Assembly (NCBI RefSeq): GCF_024105655.1
Contig: NZ_JAAAMH010000004.1
Location: forward strand, 186,001 to 250,000
Reading direction: 5' to 3'
DNA: 64,000 nt
Origin: Aliihoeflea sp. 40Bstr573
GTDB lineage: Bacteria; Pseudomonadota; Alphaproteobacteria; Rhizobiales; Rhizobiaceae
The translations under genes and the position numbers were made by a program. Numbering within the stretch: the first letter of the stretch is position 1; each line of letters opens with the position of its first letter. Below are positions 19,071 through 28,862 of the stretch, in pieces. The notes under the pieces were generated by a model that was given only the letters and a program-made list of their open reading frames with translations, was not told where the DNA came from and ran no database searches.

Positions 19071-20369
19071 CTACAGAATGAAACGGGACAAATCTGTGTT
19101 CTTGGCAAGATCGCCGACGTATTTGCGCACATATTCGGCGTCGACCGTGACCGTGGAGCCCGATTTGTCCGGCGCCTCAAAGGAAATCTCGTCCAGCACG
19201 CGTTCCATGACCGTCTGGAGGCGCCGCGCGCCGATGTTCTCGACGCTGGCGTTGAGGTCGACGGCGATGCCGGCAAGTTCGTCGATCGCATCGTCCGTGA
19301 AATCGAGCGTGACGCCTTCGGTGTCCATCAGCGCAATGTATTGCTTGATGAGGCTCGCCTCGGTTTCCGTGAGGATGCGGCGGAAATCGTCCTTCTCGAG
19401 CGCGCGCAGTTCGACGCGGATCGGCAGACGGCCCTGAAGCTCTGGCAGGAGGTCCGACGGCTTGGCGACGTGGAACGCGCCGGACGCGATGAAGAGGATA
19501 TGGTCCGTCTTCACCGGCCCGTATTTGGTTGCAACGGTCGTACCCTCCACGAGCGGCAGGAGATCGCGCTGGACGCCCTCGCGGGAAGGCCCGGTGCGGC
19601 TGTCGCTGCCGGCCACCTTGTCGATCTCGTCGAGAAAGACGATGCCGTCATTCTGCGTCACGTCCAGAGCGCGGGCGATGACCTCGTCATTGTCGAGAAG
19701 CTTGTCGGACTCGTCATTGATCAGGTGGCCGTAGGATTCCTTGACGGTCGTCTTGCGGGTCTTCGTCTTTTGTCCGCCCATCGCCTTTTGGAGCATGTCG
19801 TTGATGTTCAGCACCTGCGCGCCGGGCATTCCGGGAATCTCGAATCCGCCCATCGGCGCACCGGTATCGGCGACTTCCACCTCGATTTCCTTGTCGTCGA
19901 GCTCGCCGGCGCGCAGCTTCTTGCGGAAGGAATCGCGCGTCGCGGGGCTGGCCGTCTTGCCGACCAGCGCTTCGAGAACGCGTTCCTCGGCATTGATATG
20001 CGCACGCGCCTTGACGTCCTCGCGCATCTTCTCGCGCGTCAGGCCGATGGCGGTCTCGACCAGATCGCGGATGATCTGCTCGACGTCGCGGCCGACATAG
20101 CCGACCTCGGTGAACTTGGTCGCCTCGACCTTGATGAAGGGGGCGCCGGCGAGCTTGGCGAGGCGGCGCGAAATCTCGGTCTTGCCGACGCCGGTCGGCC
20201 CGATCATCAGGATGTTCTTCGGCATGACCTCTTCGCGCATCTGTCCGTCGAGCTGCTGGCGGCGCCAGCGATTTCGCAAGGCGATGGCGACGGCGCGCTT
20301 GGCGTCCTTCTGGCCGATGATGTAGCGGTCGAGTTCGGAAACGATCTCGCGGGGGGAAAATGTGCTCAT
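19071..20369 (-). CDS. hslU: ATP-dependent protease ATPase subunit HslU
   Basis: This 432-residue AAA+ unfoldase feeds substrates to the HslV peptidase. Family N-terminus [26 protein letters not shown], Walker [10 protein letters not shown], Walker [11 protein letters not shown], and the C-terminal RFIL tail that inserts into HslV are present. The I-domain lies between the Walker motifs. The start ATGA overlaps the stop of the acetyltransferase gene. Length is normal. Confidence 0.97.
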   Translation of the reverse strand: MSTFSPREIVSELDRYIIGQKDAKRAVAIALRNRWRRQQLDGQMREEVMPKNILMIGPTGVGKTEISRRLAKLAGAPFIKVEATKFTEVGYVGRDVEQIIRDLVETAIGLTREKMREDVKARAHINAEERVLEALVGKTASPATRDSFRKKLRAGELDDKEIEVEVADTGAPMGGFEIPGMPGAQVLNINDMLQKAMGGQKTKTRKTTVKESYGHLINDESDKLLDNDEVIARALDVTQNDGIVFLDEIDKVAGSDSRTGPSREGVQRDLLPLVEGTTVATKYGPVKTDHILFIASGAFHVAKPSDLLPELQGRLPIRVELRALEKDDFRRILTETEASLIKQYIALMDTEGVTLDFTDDAIDELAGIAVDLNASVENIGARRLQTVMERVLDEISFEAPDKSGSTVTVDAEYVRKYVGDLAKNTDLSRFIL

Positions 20370-20881
20370 GAGTTTTCGATGTCCTGCGGTGCGTCCAGCG
20401 CCATCAGGTGGGCCGGACCAAATTGTGAGTTGCGCGTGTCGATATGGCGGAAGCCGGCCTTCTCGTAGGCGCGGATCGCGCGGGCATTGTCGGGATGCGG
20501 GTCGATGACGAGGCGCGGCGCGCCTTCGCCGAAGAGTTCCGCGGCGAACTGCGCGACGATCGCGCTGCCGTGTCCCTTGCCGATGAGATCGGCTGCACCG
20601 ATCGAGATGTCGAGACCGAGTGTGCCCATGGGCTGGTCGGCGTAGGGATGCTCGTCCTCCAGATGCGGATCGTAGGACTGCAGGTAGGCGATCGGACTGC
20701 CGTCGAGCTCGACGATCAGCGGTTCGGTCGAGATGTCGTCCATCGCCGCTTCGATCTCGGCCAGGCCCTTGTCGGGATCGCCCCACCATTCGCGTACATG
20801 TGGCGCGCGCAGCCAGGCGCGGAGCATCGGCAGATCGTCGGGCTCGAGCGAACGGAACGCGTAGCGCGGCCTATTCGGCAT
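20366..20881 (-). CDS. GNAT acetyltransferase, AAC(6')-like
   Basis: This 171-residue protein has the GNAT fold: [26 protein letters not shown] at the start, and the acetyl-CoA site in [18 protein letters not shown], followed by [18 protein letters not shown]. It resembles aminoglycoside 6'-acetyltransferases and siderophore acetylases by pattern, but substrate cannot be inferred. It lies between hslV and hslU, overlapping both, so it is co-translated with the protease. Confidence 0.88.
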   Translation of the reverse strand: MPNRPRYAFRSLEPDDLPMLRAWLRAPHVREWWGDPDKGLAEIEAAMDDISTEPLIVELDGSPIAYLQSYDPHLEDEHPYADQPMGTLGLDISIGAADLIGKGHGSAIVAQFAAELFGEGAPRLVIDPHPDNARAIRAYEKAGFRHIDTRNSQFGPAHLMALDAPQDIENS

Positions 20882-21419
20882 CCAGCACTTCCATGACGAC
20901 GTTGGAGTTGGTGTAGACGCAGATTTCGCCGGCGATCTGCATGGCGCGGCGCGCGATCTCCTCGGCGTCGCGGTCGGTGTCGATCAGGGCGCGGGCGGCC
21001 GCGAGCGCATAATTGCCGCCGGAACCGATCGCCATGACGCCCTGCTCGGGTTCGAGCACGTCGCCATTGCCGGTGAGCGCGAGCGTCACCGACTTGTCGG
21101 CGACGAGCATCATGGCTTCGAGGCGGCGCAGATAGCGATCCGTGCGCCAGTCCTTGGCGAGTTCGACGCAGGCGCGGGTGAGCTGGTCGGGATACTGCTC
21201 GAGTTTGGCTTCAAGCCGTTCGAGAAGGGTGAAGGCGTCGGCAGTGGCGCCGGCAAAGCCGGAAATGACGTTGCCCTTTCCGATGCGGCGCACCTTGCGG
21301 GCGTTGCCCTTCATGATTGTCTGGCCAAGGCTGACCTGCCCGTCTCCGGCGATCACGACCTTGTTGCCCTTGCGCACGGTGACGATTGTCGTCGCGTGCA
21401 TGGAAGTCTCGTTGGACAT
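20871..21419 (-). CDS. hslV: ATP-dependent protease peptidase subunit HslV
   Basis: This 182-residue proteasome-like peptidase forms a double hexamer capped by HslU. The propeptide MSNETSMHA ends before TTIVTVRKG, so Thr10 becomes the N-terminal nucleophile of the mature enzyme. GDGQVSLG and [15 protein letters not shown] are conserved blocks. ATG at 21419 is preferred because GGAGAAG is directly upstream. The 141-base gap to hisB holds both divergent promoters, but no convincing sigma-32 site was found. Confidence 0.96.
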   Translation of the reverse strand: MSNETSMHATTIVTVRKGNKVVIAGDGQVSLGQTIMKGNARKVRRIGKGNVISGFAGATADAFTLLERLEAKLEQYPDQLTRACVELAKDWRTDRYLRRLEAMMLVADKSVTLALTGNGDVLEPEQGVMAIGSGGNYALAAARALIDTDRDAEEIARRAMQIAGEICVYTNSNVVMEVLDAE

Positions 21420-21560
21420 ATCTTCTCCGATACTGTCTCCGGCAGGCCCGACGGCGCCCGCCACTCGGCTGGTTATGTATGCTGCCGGTAAGCGTTTGCA
21501 ATCGGCGCACCGAGGCTGGTATGAGGCAAGCGCTTATCTCATGAGGGCAGGGACGCCACG

Positions 21561-22172
21561 ATGGCCGACGGCAAGGGCGCGCGCAGCGCGACGATCGAGC
21601 GCAAGACGAAGGAAACGGAGATCGCCGTCACGGTCGATCTCGACGGCACGGGTCGCTCGCAGATCGCGACCGGCGTCGGCTTCTTCGACCATATGCTCGA
21701 TCAGCTTGCGCGCCATTCGCTGATCGACATGACGGTCAAGGCGAAGGGCGACCTCCATATCGACGACCACCACACGGTGGAGGACACCGGCATCGCGATC
21801 GGCCAGGCGATCGCTAAGGCACTCGGCGAGCGCCGTGGCATCGCGCGCTATGCGTCGATCGACCTTGCCATGGACGAGACGCTGACCAAGGCGGCGATCG
21901 ACGTGTCGGGCCGGCCGTTCCTGGTGTGGAACGTCTTATTCTCCGCACCGAAGATCGGCACGTTCGACACCGAACTGGTGCGCGAGTTCTTTCAGGCGCT
22001 GGCGCAAAATGCCGGGATCACGCTGCACGTCCTCAACCATTACGGCGTCAACAACCACCACATCGCCGAGACCTGCTTCAAGGCGGTGGCGCGGGCGCTG
22101 CGCATGGCGGTCGAGCCCGATGTGCGGCAGGCGGGCATGATCCCGTCGACCAAGGGCACGTTGAAAGGCTGA
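21561..22172 (+). CDS. hisB: Imidazoleglycerol-phosphate dehydratase
   Basis: This 203-residue manganese enzyme catalyses the sixth step of histidine synthesis. The metal-binding [14 protein letters not shown] motif and the second [16 protein letters not shown] motif are intact, and the N-terminal [14 protein letters not shown] is conserved. It is monofunctional, without the phosphatase domain found in enterobacteria. It leads the hisB-DUF2628-hisH group. Confidence 0.97.
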   Translation: MADGKGARSATIERKTKETEIAVTVDLDGTGRSQIATGVGFFDHMLDQLARHSLIDMTVKAKGDLHIDDHHTVEDTGIAIGQAIAKALGERRGIARYASIDLAMDETLTKAAIDVSGRPFLVWNVLFSAPKIGTFDTELVREFFQALAQNAGITLHVLNHYGVNNHHIAETCFKAVARALRMAVEPDVRQAGMIPSTKGTLKG

Positions 22173-22176
22173 GGCA

Positions 22177-22653
22177 ATGGCAAGCTTTGTCGTGATGGAG
22201 CCGCCGGTTCGCGACCCGGCCGAAAAGGCCGTTCTGGTCCGCGACGGCTTTCACTTTTTCGGCTTTCTCGTGCCGTTCGTCTGGTTCGCGTTCCATCGCA
22301 TGTGGCGGGAAGCGGCAATTGCGCTTGTGGCCTCCATGGCGCTTTCGGTGGCAGGCGCCTATGCAGGGCTCGGGGGCGCGACGGCCTGGCTGTCGCTCCT
22401 CGTCGGCATCTATGTCGGGCTGGAAGGTTCGGCGCTGCGCATCGCCGCCCTGAAGCGAAACGACTGGAACGAGTGGGGCGTCGTCGAGGCGCGGAACGCG
22501 GCGGATGCCGAAATCCGCTATCTGGCCGATCGCGACGTGATCGCGGAAGCCGAAACGCCGCCGCGCGTCATGGCTCCATGGTCCCGCCCGACGCCGGCCG
22601 TCCGCCACAGCGGGCCAGCGCTTGGCCTGTTCGGCTATCCGGGAGCCAAATGA
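22177..22653 (+). CDS. DUF2628 domain membrane protein
   Basis: This 158-residue protein has a hydrophobic core ([20 protein letters not shown] followed by two further membrane segments) matching the DUF2628 family. The C-terminal 60 residues are soluble. No function is known. It lies between hisB and hisH, four bases after the first and overlapping the second, so it is in the his transcript. Confidence 0.85.
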   Translation: MASFVVMEPPVRDPAEKAVLVRDGFHFFGFLVPFVWFAFHRMWREAAIALVASMALSVAGAYAGLGGATAWLSLLVGIYVGLEGSALRIAALKRNDWNEWGVVEARNAADAEIRYLADRDVIAEAETPPRVMAPWSRPTPAVRHSGPALGLFGYPGAK

Positions 22654-23303
22654 TGCGGGTTGCGATCATCGATTACGGGTCAGGCAATCTGCGCTCGGCG
22701 ACCAAGGCCTTCGAGCGCGCCGCGCGTGAGGGCGGCACGAACGCGCAGATCGAACTGACCGACGATGCCGGGCGGGTGGCGAGCGCGGATCGCATCGTGC
22801 TGCCGGGCGTCGGCGCCTATGCCGATTGCCGCCGTGGGCTCGATGCCGTACCGGGCATGGTCGAGGCGCTGACGGAAACGGTCATCGACAAGGGGCGCCC
22901 CTTTCTCGGCATCTGCGTCGGCATGCAGCTGCTCTCGACGCGCGGCCTCGAGAAGACCGTCACTGAGGGGCTTGGCTGGATTCCCGGCGACGTGAAGGAA
23001 ATGGAGCCGGCGGATGCCGCGCTGAAGATTCCGCAAATCGGCTGGAACACGATTCACGTGAAACAGGACCACCCGCTTTTCGCCGGCATTCCGACCGGCG
23101 AGGGCGGCCTTCACGCCTATTTCGTCCACTCTTACCAACTCGCCGCCCACGATCCGGCCCATGTTCTGGCGGCGACCGATTATGGCGGGCCGGTCACAGC
23201 CGCCGTCGGCCGCGACAATATCGCCGGCACGCAGTTCCATCCCGAAAAGAGCCAGACGCTTGGCCTGGCCCTGATCGCCAATTTCCTCAGGTGGAAGCCT
23301 TAG
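22650..23303 (+). CDS. hisH: Imidazole glycerol phosphate synthase, glutamine amidotransferase subunit
   Basis: This 217-residue glutaminase supplies ammonia to HisF. The catalytic triad is visible: Cys89 in GICVGMQLL, and His and Glu in QFHPEKSQ near the C-terminus. [10 protein letters not shown] and PGVGAY are conserved. The ATG at 22650 overlaps the upstream stop, and a second ATG follows directly. A parS-like site lies within the codons for IHVKQ. Its end overlaps the convergent small gene by four bases. Confidence 0.96.
   Translation: MMRVAIIDYGSGNLRSATKAFERAAREGGTNAQIELTDDAGRVASADRIVLPGVGAYADCRRGLDAVPGMVEALTETVIDKGRPFLGICVGMQLLSTRGLEKTVTEGLGWIPGDVKEMEPADAALKIPQIGWNTIHVKQDHPLFAGIPTGEGGLHAYFVHSYQLAAHDPAHVLAATDYGGPVTAAVGRDNIAGTQFHPEKSQTLGLALIANFLRWKP
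23050..23065. other. parS: parS-like centromere site 4
   Basis: CGATTCACGTGAAACA matches the parS consensus at 14 of 16 positions and keeps the right-hand arm perfectly. It lies inside hisH, about 13 kb right of the origin. Confidence 0.75.
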
Positions 23304-23587
23304 TCAAAGAACAGACTGGCTTGACCGTCAGGTTTTGGCAGTGGGCGTTGCGTTACCCGGCGGGTAGGAGTGTGAGGGGTTGGATTTGTTCGCTTCGCCA
23401 AAGATGGATCTTCAGTCATGAGCTCCTGATAGGCCGCTTTACGCGACCCCTCATTTCTTTCTTCGCTCCAGACCTCATAGAAGCGGAACGGGTTCTCACC
23501 ATAGCGCGCAACAAGCGACTGGACGGCCTCACCGCGCCAGCGCGCTTTCCAGATATCTTTGGCCTGCTTGTCTGAGAAGTATGTCAT
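23300..23587 (-). CDS. Small protein of unknown function
   Basis: This 95-residue protein is rich in Arg, Glu and aromatic residues ([20 protein letters not shown], then [16 protein letters not shown]) and has a Pro/Thr/Arg-rich tail ending SLFFD. I recognise no named domain. The ATG at 23587 follows GGAG by eight bases, which supports a real gene; an in-frame ATG at 23617 is an alternative. It is antiparallel to the his genes, lies between hisH and hisA, and overlaps the hisH stop. Confidence 0.65.
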   Translation of the reverse strand: MTYFSDKQAKDIWKARWRGEAVQSLVARYGENPFRFYEVWSEERNEGSRKAAYQELMTEDPSLAKRTNPTPHTPTRRVTQRPLPKPDGQASLFFD

Positions 23588-23658
23588 TCGTGTAACTCCT
23601 GGAAGGACAGGAAGCATCGGCGAATGTCAGGCGTTGACGGTGAATCGGCGATATGCTT

Positions 23659-23686
23659 TTTGACCGTTGTAGGAAACATCCTATTG
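23659..23686 (+). promoter_or_regulatory. Candidate promoter before a strong terminator
   Basis: TTTGAC at 23659-23664 and CTATTG at 23681-23686, 16 bases apart, resemble the alphaproteobacterial CTTGAC-N17-CTATAT promoter. Transcription would start about 25 bases before the hairpin at 23712. Confidence 0.3.
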
Positions 23687-23711
23687 CCCCACGACGCTTC
23701 TAGTTTCGGGC

Positions 23712-23744
23712 GCAAAAAGCCGGGCCGGAATCCCGGCTTTTTGC
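23712..23744. terminator. Strong intrinsic terminator between hisH and hisA
   Basis: A perfect 13-base stem (GCAAAAAGCCGGG / CCCGGCTTTTTGC) with a 7-base loop includes A- and T-runs, so it can work in both directions. No coding gene ends directly before it on the plus strand. Confidence 0.85.
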
Positions 23745-23809
23745 ATTCGCGATTCAACTTTTACGGGTGAGTCGCTCAAGGAGTCCAGAGACGAAAGCTT
23801 TCATTCACA

Positions 23810-23826
23810 TGTAGACTTGTTCTACA
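23810..23826. promoter_or_regulatory. Palindrome in the hisA promoter region
   Basis: TGTAGA-N5-TCTACA is a perfect 6-base inverted repeat ending 24 bases before the hisA ATG. It could be a repressor operator. No matching regulator is in the window. Confidence 0.35.
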
Positions 23827-23850
23827 AAGGTTCTGCTGGATACAAAGCTA

Positions 23851-24618
23851 ATGATCCTCTTTCCCGCCATCGACCTGAAGGACGGTCAGTGCGTGCGCCT
23901 GAAGCTCGGCGAGATGGACTCGGCGACCGTCTACAATCCCGACCCCGCCGCGCAGGCGAAGGCCTTCGAGGACCAAGGCTTCGAATGGGTGCATGTCGTC
24001 GATCTGAACGGCGCGTTCGAGGGCCAGTCGGTCAATGGCGCGTCGGTCGAGGCGATCCTGAAGGCGACGAAGAACCCGGTACAGCTTGGTGGTGGCATCC
24101 GCACGCTGGCGCATATCGAAAGCTGGCTGGAAAAGGGTCTCTCTCGCGTGATCTTGGGCACGGTCGCCGTACGCGACCCGGAACTGGTGAAGGAAGCTTG
24201 CCGGCTTTTCCCGGGTAAGATCGCCGTGGGCATCGACGCAAAGGGCGGCAAGGTCGCGGTCGAGGGCTGGGCGGAAGCCTCGACCCTCGGTGTCGTGGAA
24301 CTTGCCAGGAGATTCGAAGGCGCGGGCGTTGCCGCCATCATCTACACGGACATCGACCGCGACGGCGTCCTGACGGGCATCAACTGGGATTCGACCATCG
24401 GGCTTGCCGACGCGGTGTCGATCCCGGTGATCGCGTCGGGCGGGCTCGCCTCGCTCGCCGACATCGTGCGCATGACCATGCCGGACGCGCAAAAGCTCGA
24501 AGGCGCGATTTCGGGCAGGGCGCTTTACGACGGACGGATCGACCCGGCCGAGGCGCTGGCGATCCTGAAGGGCGAGAAGCCGGCTCCGCCCGCGCTGTTC
24601 GAGGAGCCGCGTTCGTGA
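23851..24618 (+). CDS. hisA: Phosphoribosylformimino-AICAR ribotide isomerase
   Basis: This 255-residue TIM barrel catalyses an Amadori rearrangement in histidine synthesis. The catalytic Asp in FPAIDLKDG and the second Asp in YTDIDRDG are present, as are the phosphate-binding GGGIRT and ASGG loops. It starts after a separate promoter region and terminator, so transcription is at least partly independent of hisBH. It overlaps hisF by four bases. Confidence 0.97.
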   Translation: MILFPAIDLKDGQCVRLKLGEMDSATVYNPDPAAQAKAFEDQGFEWVHVVDLNGAFEGQSVNGASVEAILKATKNPVQLGGGIRTLAHIESWLEKGLSRVILGTVAVRDPELVKEACRLFPGKIAVGIDAKGGKVAVEGWAEASTLGVVELARRFEGAGVAAIIYTDIDRDGVLTGINWDSTIGLADAVSIPVIASGGLASLADIVRMTMPDAQKLEGAISGRALYDGRIDPAEALAILKGEKPAPPALFEEPRS

Positions 24619-25400
24619 CCCTCAAGGCCCGTGTCATTCCCTGTCTCGACGTCAAGGACGGCCGTGTCGTCAAGGGTGTCAACTTCGTCGACCTGATCGA
24701 CGCCGGAGACCCGGTGGAGGCGGCGAAGGCGTATGACGCGGCGGGTGCGGATGAACTGTGTTTCCTCGACATCACAGCCTCGTCTGACAATCGCGAAACG
24801 ATCTTCGACATCGTGGCGCGCACCGCCGAGCAGTGCTTCATGCCGCTGACTGTGGGCGGTGGGGTGCGGCAGGTTGCGGATATCCGCAAATTGCTGCTTG
24901 CCGGTGCGGACAAGGTCTCGATCAACACCGCAGCCGTGAAGAACCCGGACTTCGTCGCCGAGGCCGCCGACAAGTTCGGTAACCAGTGCATCGTCGTGGC
25001 GATCGACGCAAAGAGGGTTTCGGCCGAGGGCGAGCCGGATCGCTGGGAGATCTTCACCCATGGCGGGCGCGAGAAGACCGGCATCGACGCGGTGGAGTTC
25101 GCGCGCAAGATGGTCGATCTCGGCGCAGGGGAGCTTCTGCTCACCTCCATGGATCGCGACGGCACCAAGATCGGCTACGACCTGGCGCTCACACGGACCA
25201 TTGCGGACGCCGTGCGCGCGCCGGTGATCGCATCGGGCGGCGTCGGCAATCTCGACCATCTGGTCGAGGGCGTGCGCGACGGCCATGCGACGGCTGTGCT
25301 GGCCGCCTCCATCTTCCACTTTGGCACCTATACGATTGCGCAGGCCAAGGCGCATATGGCACAAGCTGGATTGCCCATGCGGCTCGATCCCGCCGCCTGA
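24615..25400 (+). CDS. hisF: Imidazole glycerol phosphate synthase cyclase subunit
   Basis: This 261-residue TIM barrel partners HisH. Catalytic Asp in [14 protein letters not shown] and the second Asp in TSMDRDGTK are visible. Phosphate loops GGGVRQ and [11 protein letters not shown] are conserved. A GTG start overlaps the hisA stop. Confidence 0.97.
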   Translation: MTLKARVIPCLDVKDGRVVKGVNFVDLIDAGDPVEAAKAYDAAGADELCFLDITASSDNRETIFDIVARTAEQCFMPLTVGGGVRQVADIRKLLLAGADKVSINTAAVKNPDFVAEAADKFGNQCIVVAIDAKRVSAEGEPDRWEIFTHGGREKTGIDAVEFARKMVDLGAGELLLTSMDRDGTKIGYDLALTRTIADAVRAPVIASGGVGNLDHLVEGVRDGHATAVLAASIFHFGTYTIAQAKAHMAQAGLPMRLDPAA

Positions 25401-25414
25401 GCCGTGGAGGCTTG

Positions 25415-25735
25415 ATGACCGATTTCACGCTCGCCGATCTCGAGCGCATCGTTTCCGAGCGCGGGCGTTCGGGCGCCGCCGATTCCTGGACGGCGAAGCT
25501 TTTCGCCAAGGGGCCTGAGCGGGCTGCCAAGAAGATGGGCGAGGAGGCGGTCGAGGCCGTCATCGCCGCCGTCAAGGGCGACCGCTGCGAGCTTGTTTCC
25601 GAGACGGCCGACCTGCTCTATCATCTGACCGTGGTGCTGGCGCTCGCCGACATCCCGCTCTCCGACGTGATGGCTGAACTAGAGCGGCGGACGGGACAGT
25701 CGGGCATCGCCGAAAAGGCCTCGCGACCGCAATGA
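25415..25735 (+). CDS. hisE: Phosphoribosyl-ATP pyrophosphatase
   Basis: This 106-residue all-helical enzyme hydrolyses phosphoribosyl-ATP at the second step of histidine synthesis. The metal-binding [13 protein letters not shown] and ETADLLYHL motifs are intact. It is a separate protein, not fused to HisI. GTGGAGG precedes the ATG. It overlaps coaA by four bases. Confidence 0.96.
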   Translation: MTDFTLADLERIVSERGRSGAADSWTAKLFAKGPERAAKKMGEEAVEAVIAAVKGDRCELVSETADLLYHLTVVLALADIPLSDVMAELERRTGQSGIAEKASRPQ

Positions 25736-26733
25736 GCGCGCGCAAGCGACCACGCAAGGAAAAGGCGGGCGGCATGGACCAGCTCACGCCGGACCAGTTC
25801 TATTCTCCCTATCGCCGGTTTTCGGCCGAGGAATGGGCCGGCTTCCGCGCCGACACGCCGCTGACGCTGACGGAAGACGAGATCCGGCGCCTGCGTTCGA
25901 TGGGCGATCCGATCGACCTGGAGGAAACGCGGCGCATTTATCTCTCGATGTCGCGGCTCCTGTCTGCCCATGTCGAGGCGAGCCAGCTTCTCTTTCGCCA
26001 ACGGCAGATTTTCTTCCGGTCCGAGGCGGCGACCAAGACGCCGTTCATCATCGGCATTGCCGGCTCCGTGGCGGTCGGCAAGTCGACAACGGCGCGCGTC
26101 CTGAAGGAGCTCCTTCAGCGCTGGCCGTCGAGCCCCAAGGTGGACCTGGTGACGACCGATGGCTTTCTGCAGCCCAATGCCGAGCTGCGCCGGCAGAACC
26201 TCATGGAGCGCAAGGGTTTCCCCGAAAGCTACGACGTCGGCGCGCTGCTGCGCTTCCTCTCCGGCATCAAGTCCGGCGCCCGTAACATGCGCGCGCCGCT
26301 CTATTCGCACTTCACTTACGACGTGCTACCGGGCGAGTTCGTCACCATCGACCAACCGGACATCCTGATCTTCGAGGGAATCAACGTCCTGCAGACGCGC
26401 GATCTGCCGAAGGACGGCAAGGTGGTGCCTTTCGTCTCGGACTTCTTCGACTTCTCGATCTATGTCGACGCCGAGGAAAGCCAGATCCGGCAGTGGTATA
26501 TCGAGCGCTTCATGCGCCTGCGCGAGACCGCCTTCCGCAACCCCGAGGCCTTCTTCCACAAGTATTCGCAGCTTTCCGAAACGGCCGCGCTCGCCATTGC
26601 CGAAGGGCTGTGGACCAACATCAACCTGAAGAACCTGACCGAGAACATCCTGCCGACCCGCCCCCGCGCCGATCTGATCCTGCGCAAAGGCGGCGATCAT
26701 CTGGTCGAGGAAGTCGCGCTGCGCCGCCTGTGA
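25732..26733 (+). CDS. coaA: Type I pantothenate kinase
   Basis: This 333-residue kinase is the first committed and feedback-inhibited step of CoA synthesis. The P-loop [18 protein letters not shown], the [11 protein letters not shown] block and [19 protein letters not shown] are typical. It begins by overlapping hisE and ends overlapping the broken ynfA gene. The first 15 residues are basic and variable. Confidence 0.96.
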   Translation: MSARKRPRKEKAGGMDQLTPDQFYSPYRRFSAEEWAGFRADTPLTLTEDEIRRLRSMGDPIDLEETRRIYLSMSRLLSAHVEASQLLFRQRQIFFRSEAATKTPFIIGIAGSVAVGKSTTARVLKELLQRWPSSPKVDLVTTDGFLQPNAELRRQNLMERKGFPESYDVGALLRFLSGIKSGARNMRAPLYSHFTYDVLPGEFVTIDQPDILIFEGINVLQTRDLPKDGKVVPFVSDFFDFSIYVDAEESQIRQWYIERFMRLRETAFRNPEAFFHKYSQLSETAALAIAEGLWTNINLKNLTENILPTRPRADLILRKGGDHLVEEVALRRL

Positions 26734-27053
26734 CCGCCGCGATCTACATCGCAGCGGCGTTTGCCGAAATCGCAGGCTGTTTTGCATTCTGGGCATGGCT
26801 GAAACTGGACAGGTCGCCGCTCTGGCTCATCCCCGGCATGCTTTCGCTGGTGGCCTTCGCCTATCTGTTGACGCTTGTCGAGGTGGAAGCCGCAGGTCGC
26901 GCCTATGCGACCTATGGCGGCGTCTACATTGCCGCTTCGCTGGCCTAGCTGTGGGCTTTCGAGGGCATGCGGCCGGATCGCTGGGACGTGACGGGCGCCG
27001 CGATCTGCCCGATCGGCGCCGCCGTCATCCTGTTTGGGCCCCGCACGGCTTAG
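26730..27053 (+). pseudogene. ynfA: YnfA/UPF0060 small membrane protein gene with an in-frame stop
   Basis: The frame from GTG 26730 encodes a typical YnfA-family membrane protein ([20 protein letters not shown], then [18 protein letters not shown]). A TAG at 26946-26948 stops it at 72 residues. Beyond it the same frame continues with [18 protein letters not shown] and ILFGPRTA up to a second stop at 27053, which is the rest of the family. The stop falls where the family usually has Trp (TGG), so one G-to-A change explains it. It may be a real nonsense mutation, a sequencing error, or a short functional form. It overlaps the alkB end. Confidence 0.8.
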
Positions 27054-27666
27054 GCGTTACGCGCCTCAGCGTCAGATTGATCCGACCGCCATTCTTCAAG
27101 AGCGTCGACGTGCCGGGGTAGATGCGATCGACGCCATGGAAGGCCAGTCGGCTTTGCTCGCCAAGAATGACAACGTCGCCGGAGGAAAGTCGCAGCGAGC
27201 GCGTCGGATCGGAACGACCAACTCCGCCGATGCGGAACAGACAATCGTCGCCGAGCGAGACGGAGACGACTGGTGCCCCGAACTCCTGCTCGTCCTTGTC
27301 CTGATGGAGGCCCATCTTCGCCGAGGCGTCGTAGAAATTGACAAGGCAGGCCTGCGGCGGGGGGGCGAACTGCGCCTCATTTTTCCAGAGTTTCAGAAGC
27401 GATGAGGGGATCGACGGCCAAGGCGCGCCGGTCTCGGGATGGGTCGGCTGGTAGCGATAGCCGCGCTCCTTGTCGGTGACCCAGCCCAGATCGCCACAAT
27501 TCGTCATCCGTACGCTCATTTCCTTGCCCGAACGCGGCATGCGCGGAACGTAGAGCGGCGCGGCGGCGACGACGGTACGGATCTCGGCGACGAGCGCTTC
27601 CTGCGCGCTGCGGTCGAAATAGCCGGGCAGGTGCCGGAAACCGGTCGGAAGGGCAAAGCTCCCCAT
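27025..27666 (-). CDS. alkB: AlkB-type 2-oxoglutarate/Fe(II) dioxygenase
   Basis: This 213-residue enzyme removes alkyl groups from 1-methyladenine and 3-methylcytosine in DNA or RNA. The iron site is seen as HQDKDE (His and Asp) and the later [10 protein letters not shown] (His). The RINLTLRRV segment gives the 2-oxoglutarate-binding arginines. ATG at 27666 overlaps the arfB stop as TGATG. Its last 29 bases overlap the broken ynfA gene tail to tail. Confidence 0.93.
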   Translation of the reverse strand: MGSFALPTGFRHLPGYFDRSAQEALVAEIRTVVAAAPLYVPRMPRSGKEMSVRMTNCGDLGWVTDKERGYRYQPTHPETGAPWPSIPSSLLKLWKNEAQFAPPPQACLVNFYDASAKMGLHQDKDEQEFGAPVVSVSLGDDCLFRIGGVGRSDPTRSLRLSSGDVVILGEQSRLAFHGVDRIYPGTSTLLKNGGRINLTLRRVTPKPCGAQTG

Positions 27667-28103
27667 CAGTCGAAGCCGACTTTGCCGCGGTTCTTCTTGA
27701 TGGTGGAGCGGCCCGACTTGGCCTTCAGGCGCCGCTCGACCGAGCCCTTTGTCGGCTTGGTCTTCCTGCGTGGCTTGGGCGGCGGTTCGGCGGCCTTGGC
27801 GATCAGCTCGGCCAGCCGCGCGCGCGCGTCGTCGCGGTTCTGTTCCTGCGTGCGGAAGCGGCCGGCCTCGATGACGATGACGCCGTCCTTGGTCGCGCGC
27901 TGGCCGGCGAGCTTGATCGTTCGTTCGCGCACGCGCTCGGACAGGGTAGGCGAACTGGCCGCGTCGAAGCGGAGCTGGACGGCGGTCGCGACCTTGTTGA
28001 CGTTCTGGCCACCGGGCCCTGAAGAACGAATGAACTGCTCCTCGAGCTCGCTCTCGGCGATCTCGATATTCGGCGCGATGAAAAGCCCGTCGCGCGTGCT
28101 CAT
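27666..28103 (-). CDS. arfB: Alternative ribosome-rescue factor ArfB (peptidyl-tRNA hydrolase)
   Basis: This 145-residue protein releases peptides from stalled ribosomes without needing a stop codon. The GGQ motif is intact in [15 protein letters not shown]. The basic C-terminal tail ([20 protein letters not shown]) that enters the mRNA channel is present. It is too short to be a canonical release factor. It overlaps the nitroreductase gene upstream and alkB downstream. Confidence 0.93.
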   Translation of the reverse strand: MSTRDGLFIAPNIEIAESELEEQFIRSSGPGGQNVNKVATAVQLRFDAASSPTLSERVRERTIKLAGQRATKDGVIVIEAGRFRTQEQNRDDARARLAELIAKAAEPPPKPRRKTKPTKGSVERRLKAKSGRSTIKKNRGKVGFD

Positions 28104-28768
28104 GTCTTCCAGACGATGATGTCGCCGGCGGACTTCTTGCCGATGTCCGGCACCAGCGCGCCGTCTTCCGGATAGCCCACGACAAGCAGGATCAGCGCCT
28201 TCTCATGCTCGGGCCGGCCACAGATCTCGTTGAGGAAACCCATCGGCGAGGGCGTGTGGGTCAGCGTCGCAAGCCCGGCATTGTGAAGCGCGGCGATGAG
28301 GAAGCCGGTGGCGATGCCGACCGACTCGGGCACGTAATAGTGCTTCACGCGCTTGCCGTCGGCCGCGAGGCCGTAGCGTTGCGCGAAGATCGCGACCAGC
28401 CAGGGCGCGGTTTCCAGGAAGGGCTTGTTGGCGTCGGTGCCGATCGGGGCGAGCGCATCCAGCCATTCCTCCGAGGCGCGGCCGGCGTAAAACTCGCGCT
28501 CTTCCTTCTCCGCCGCCTCCCGGATCGCCGTCTTCGTTGCCGGATCGCCGATGCACACGAAGGTCCAGGGCTGCTGGTTGGCACCCGACGGCGCGCCGCC
28601 CGCCGTCATGATGCAGGTCTCGATCAGTTCGCGCGGGACGGGCCGCGGCGAGAAATCGCGCACGGTGCGGCGTGCCTTCATCAGCGCCCGGAAATCCTGC
28701 GCGCGGGCCATCATCTCGGCTTCGTCGCGATGCCTGAATTCGAGCGGTCTGTGCGGCGTGTGCTTCAT
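28100..28768 (-). CDS. Nitroreductase family flavoprotein, iodotyrosine deiodinase-like
   Basis: This 222-residue FMN protein has the nitroreductase fold. The FMN-binding [17 protein letters not shown] and [17 protein letters not shown] blocks are clear, and [18 protein letters not shown] with its preceding [13 protein letters not shown] places it close to bacterial homologues of iodotyrosine deiodinase. Its natural substrate is unknown. GGGAGG precedes the ATG at 28768. It begins a run with arfB and alkB and lies 94 bases past pckA, separated by a terminator. Confidence 0.9.
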   Translation of the reverse strand: MKHTPHRPLEFRHRDEAEMMARAQDFRALMKARRTVRDFSPRPVPRELIETCIMTAGGAPSGANQQPWTFVCIGDPATKTAIREAAEKEEREFYAGRASEEWLDALAPIGTDANKPFLETAPWLVAIFAQRYGLAADGKRVKHYYVPESVGIATGFLIAALHNAGLATLTHTPSPMGFLNEICGRPEHEKALILLVVGYPEDGALVPDIGKKSAGDIIVWKT

Positions 28769-28816
28769 GGATATCCTCCCGATCAAGCGAGATTTGCACT
28801 GGCCGTGGTCAAAAGA

Positions 28817-28842
28817 AAAGGCCCGGTCGATGCCGGGCCTTT
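28817..28842 (-). terminator. Terminator of pckA
   Basis: A perfect 10-base stem (AAAGGCCCGG / CCGGGCCTTT) with a 6-base loop is followed on the minus strand by a T-rich run. It lies 21 bases past the pckA stop. Confidence 0.88.
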
Positions 28843-28862
28843 CGTTGGAATGGTGGGAAGGT

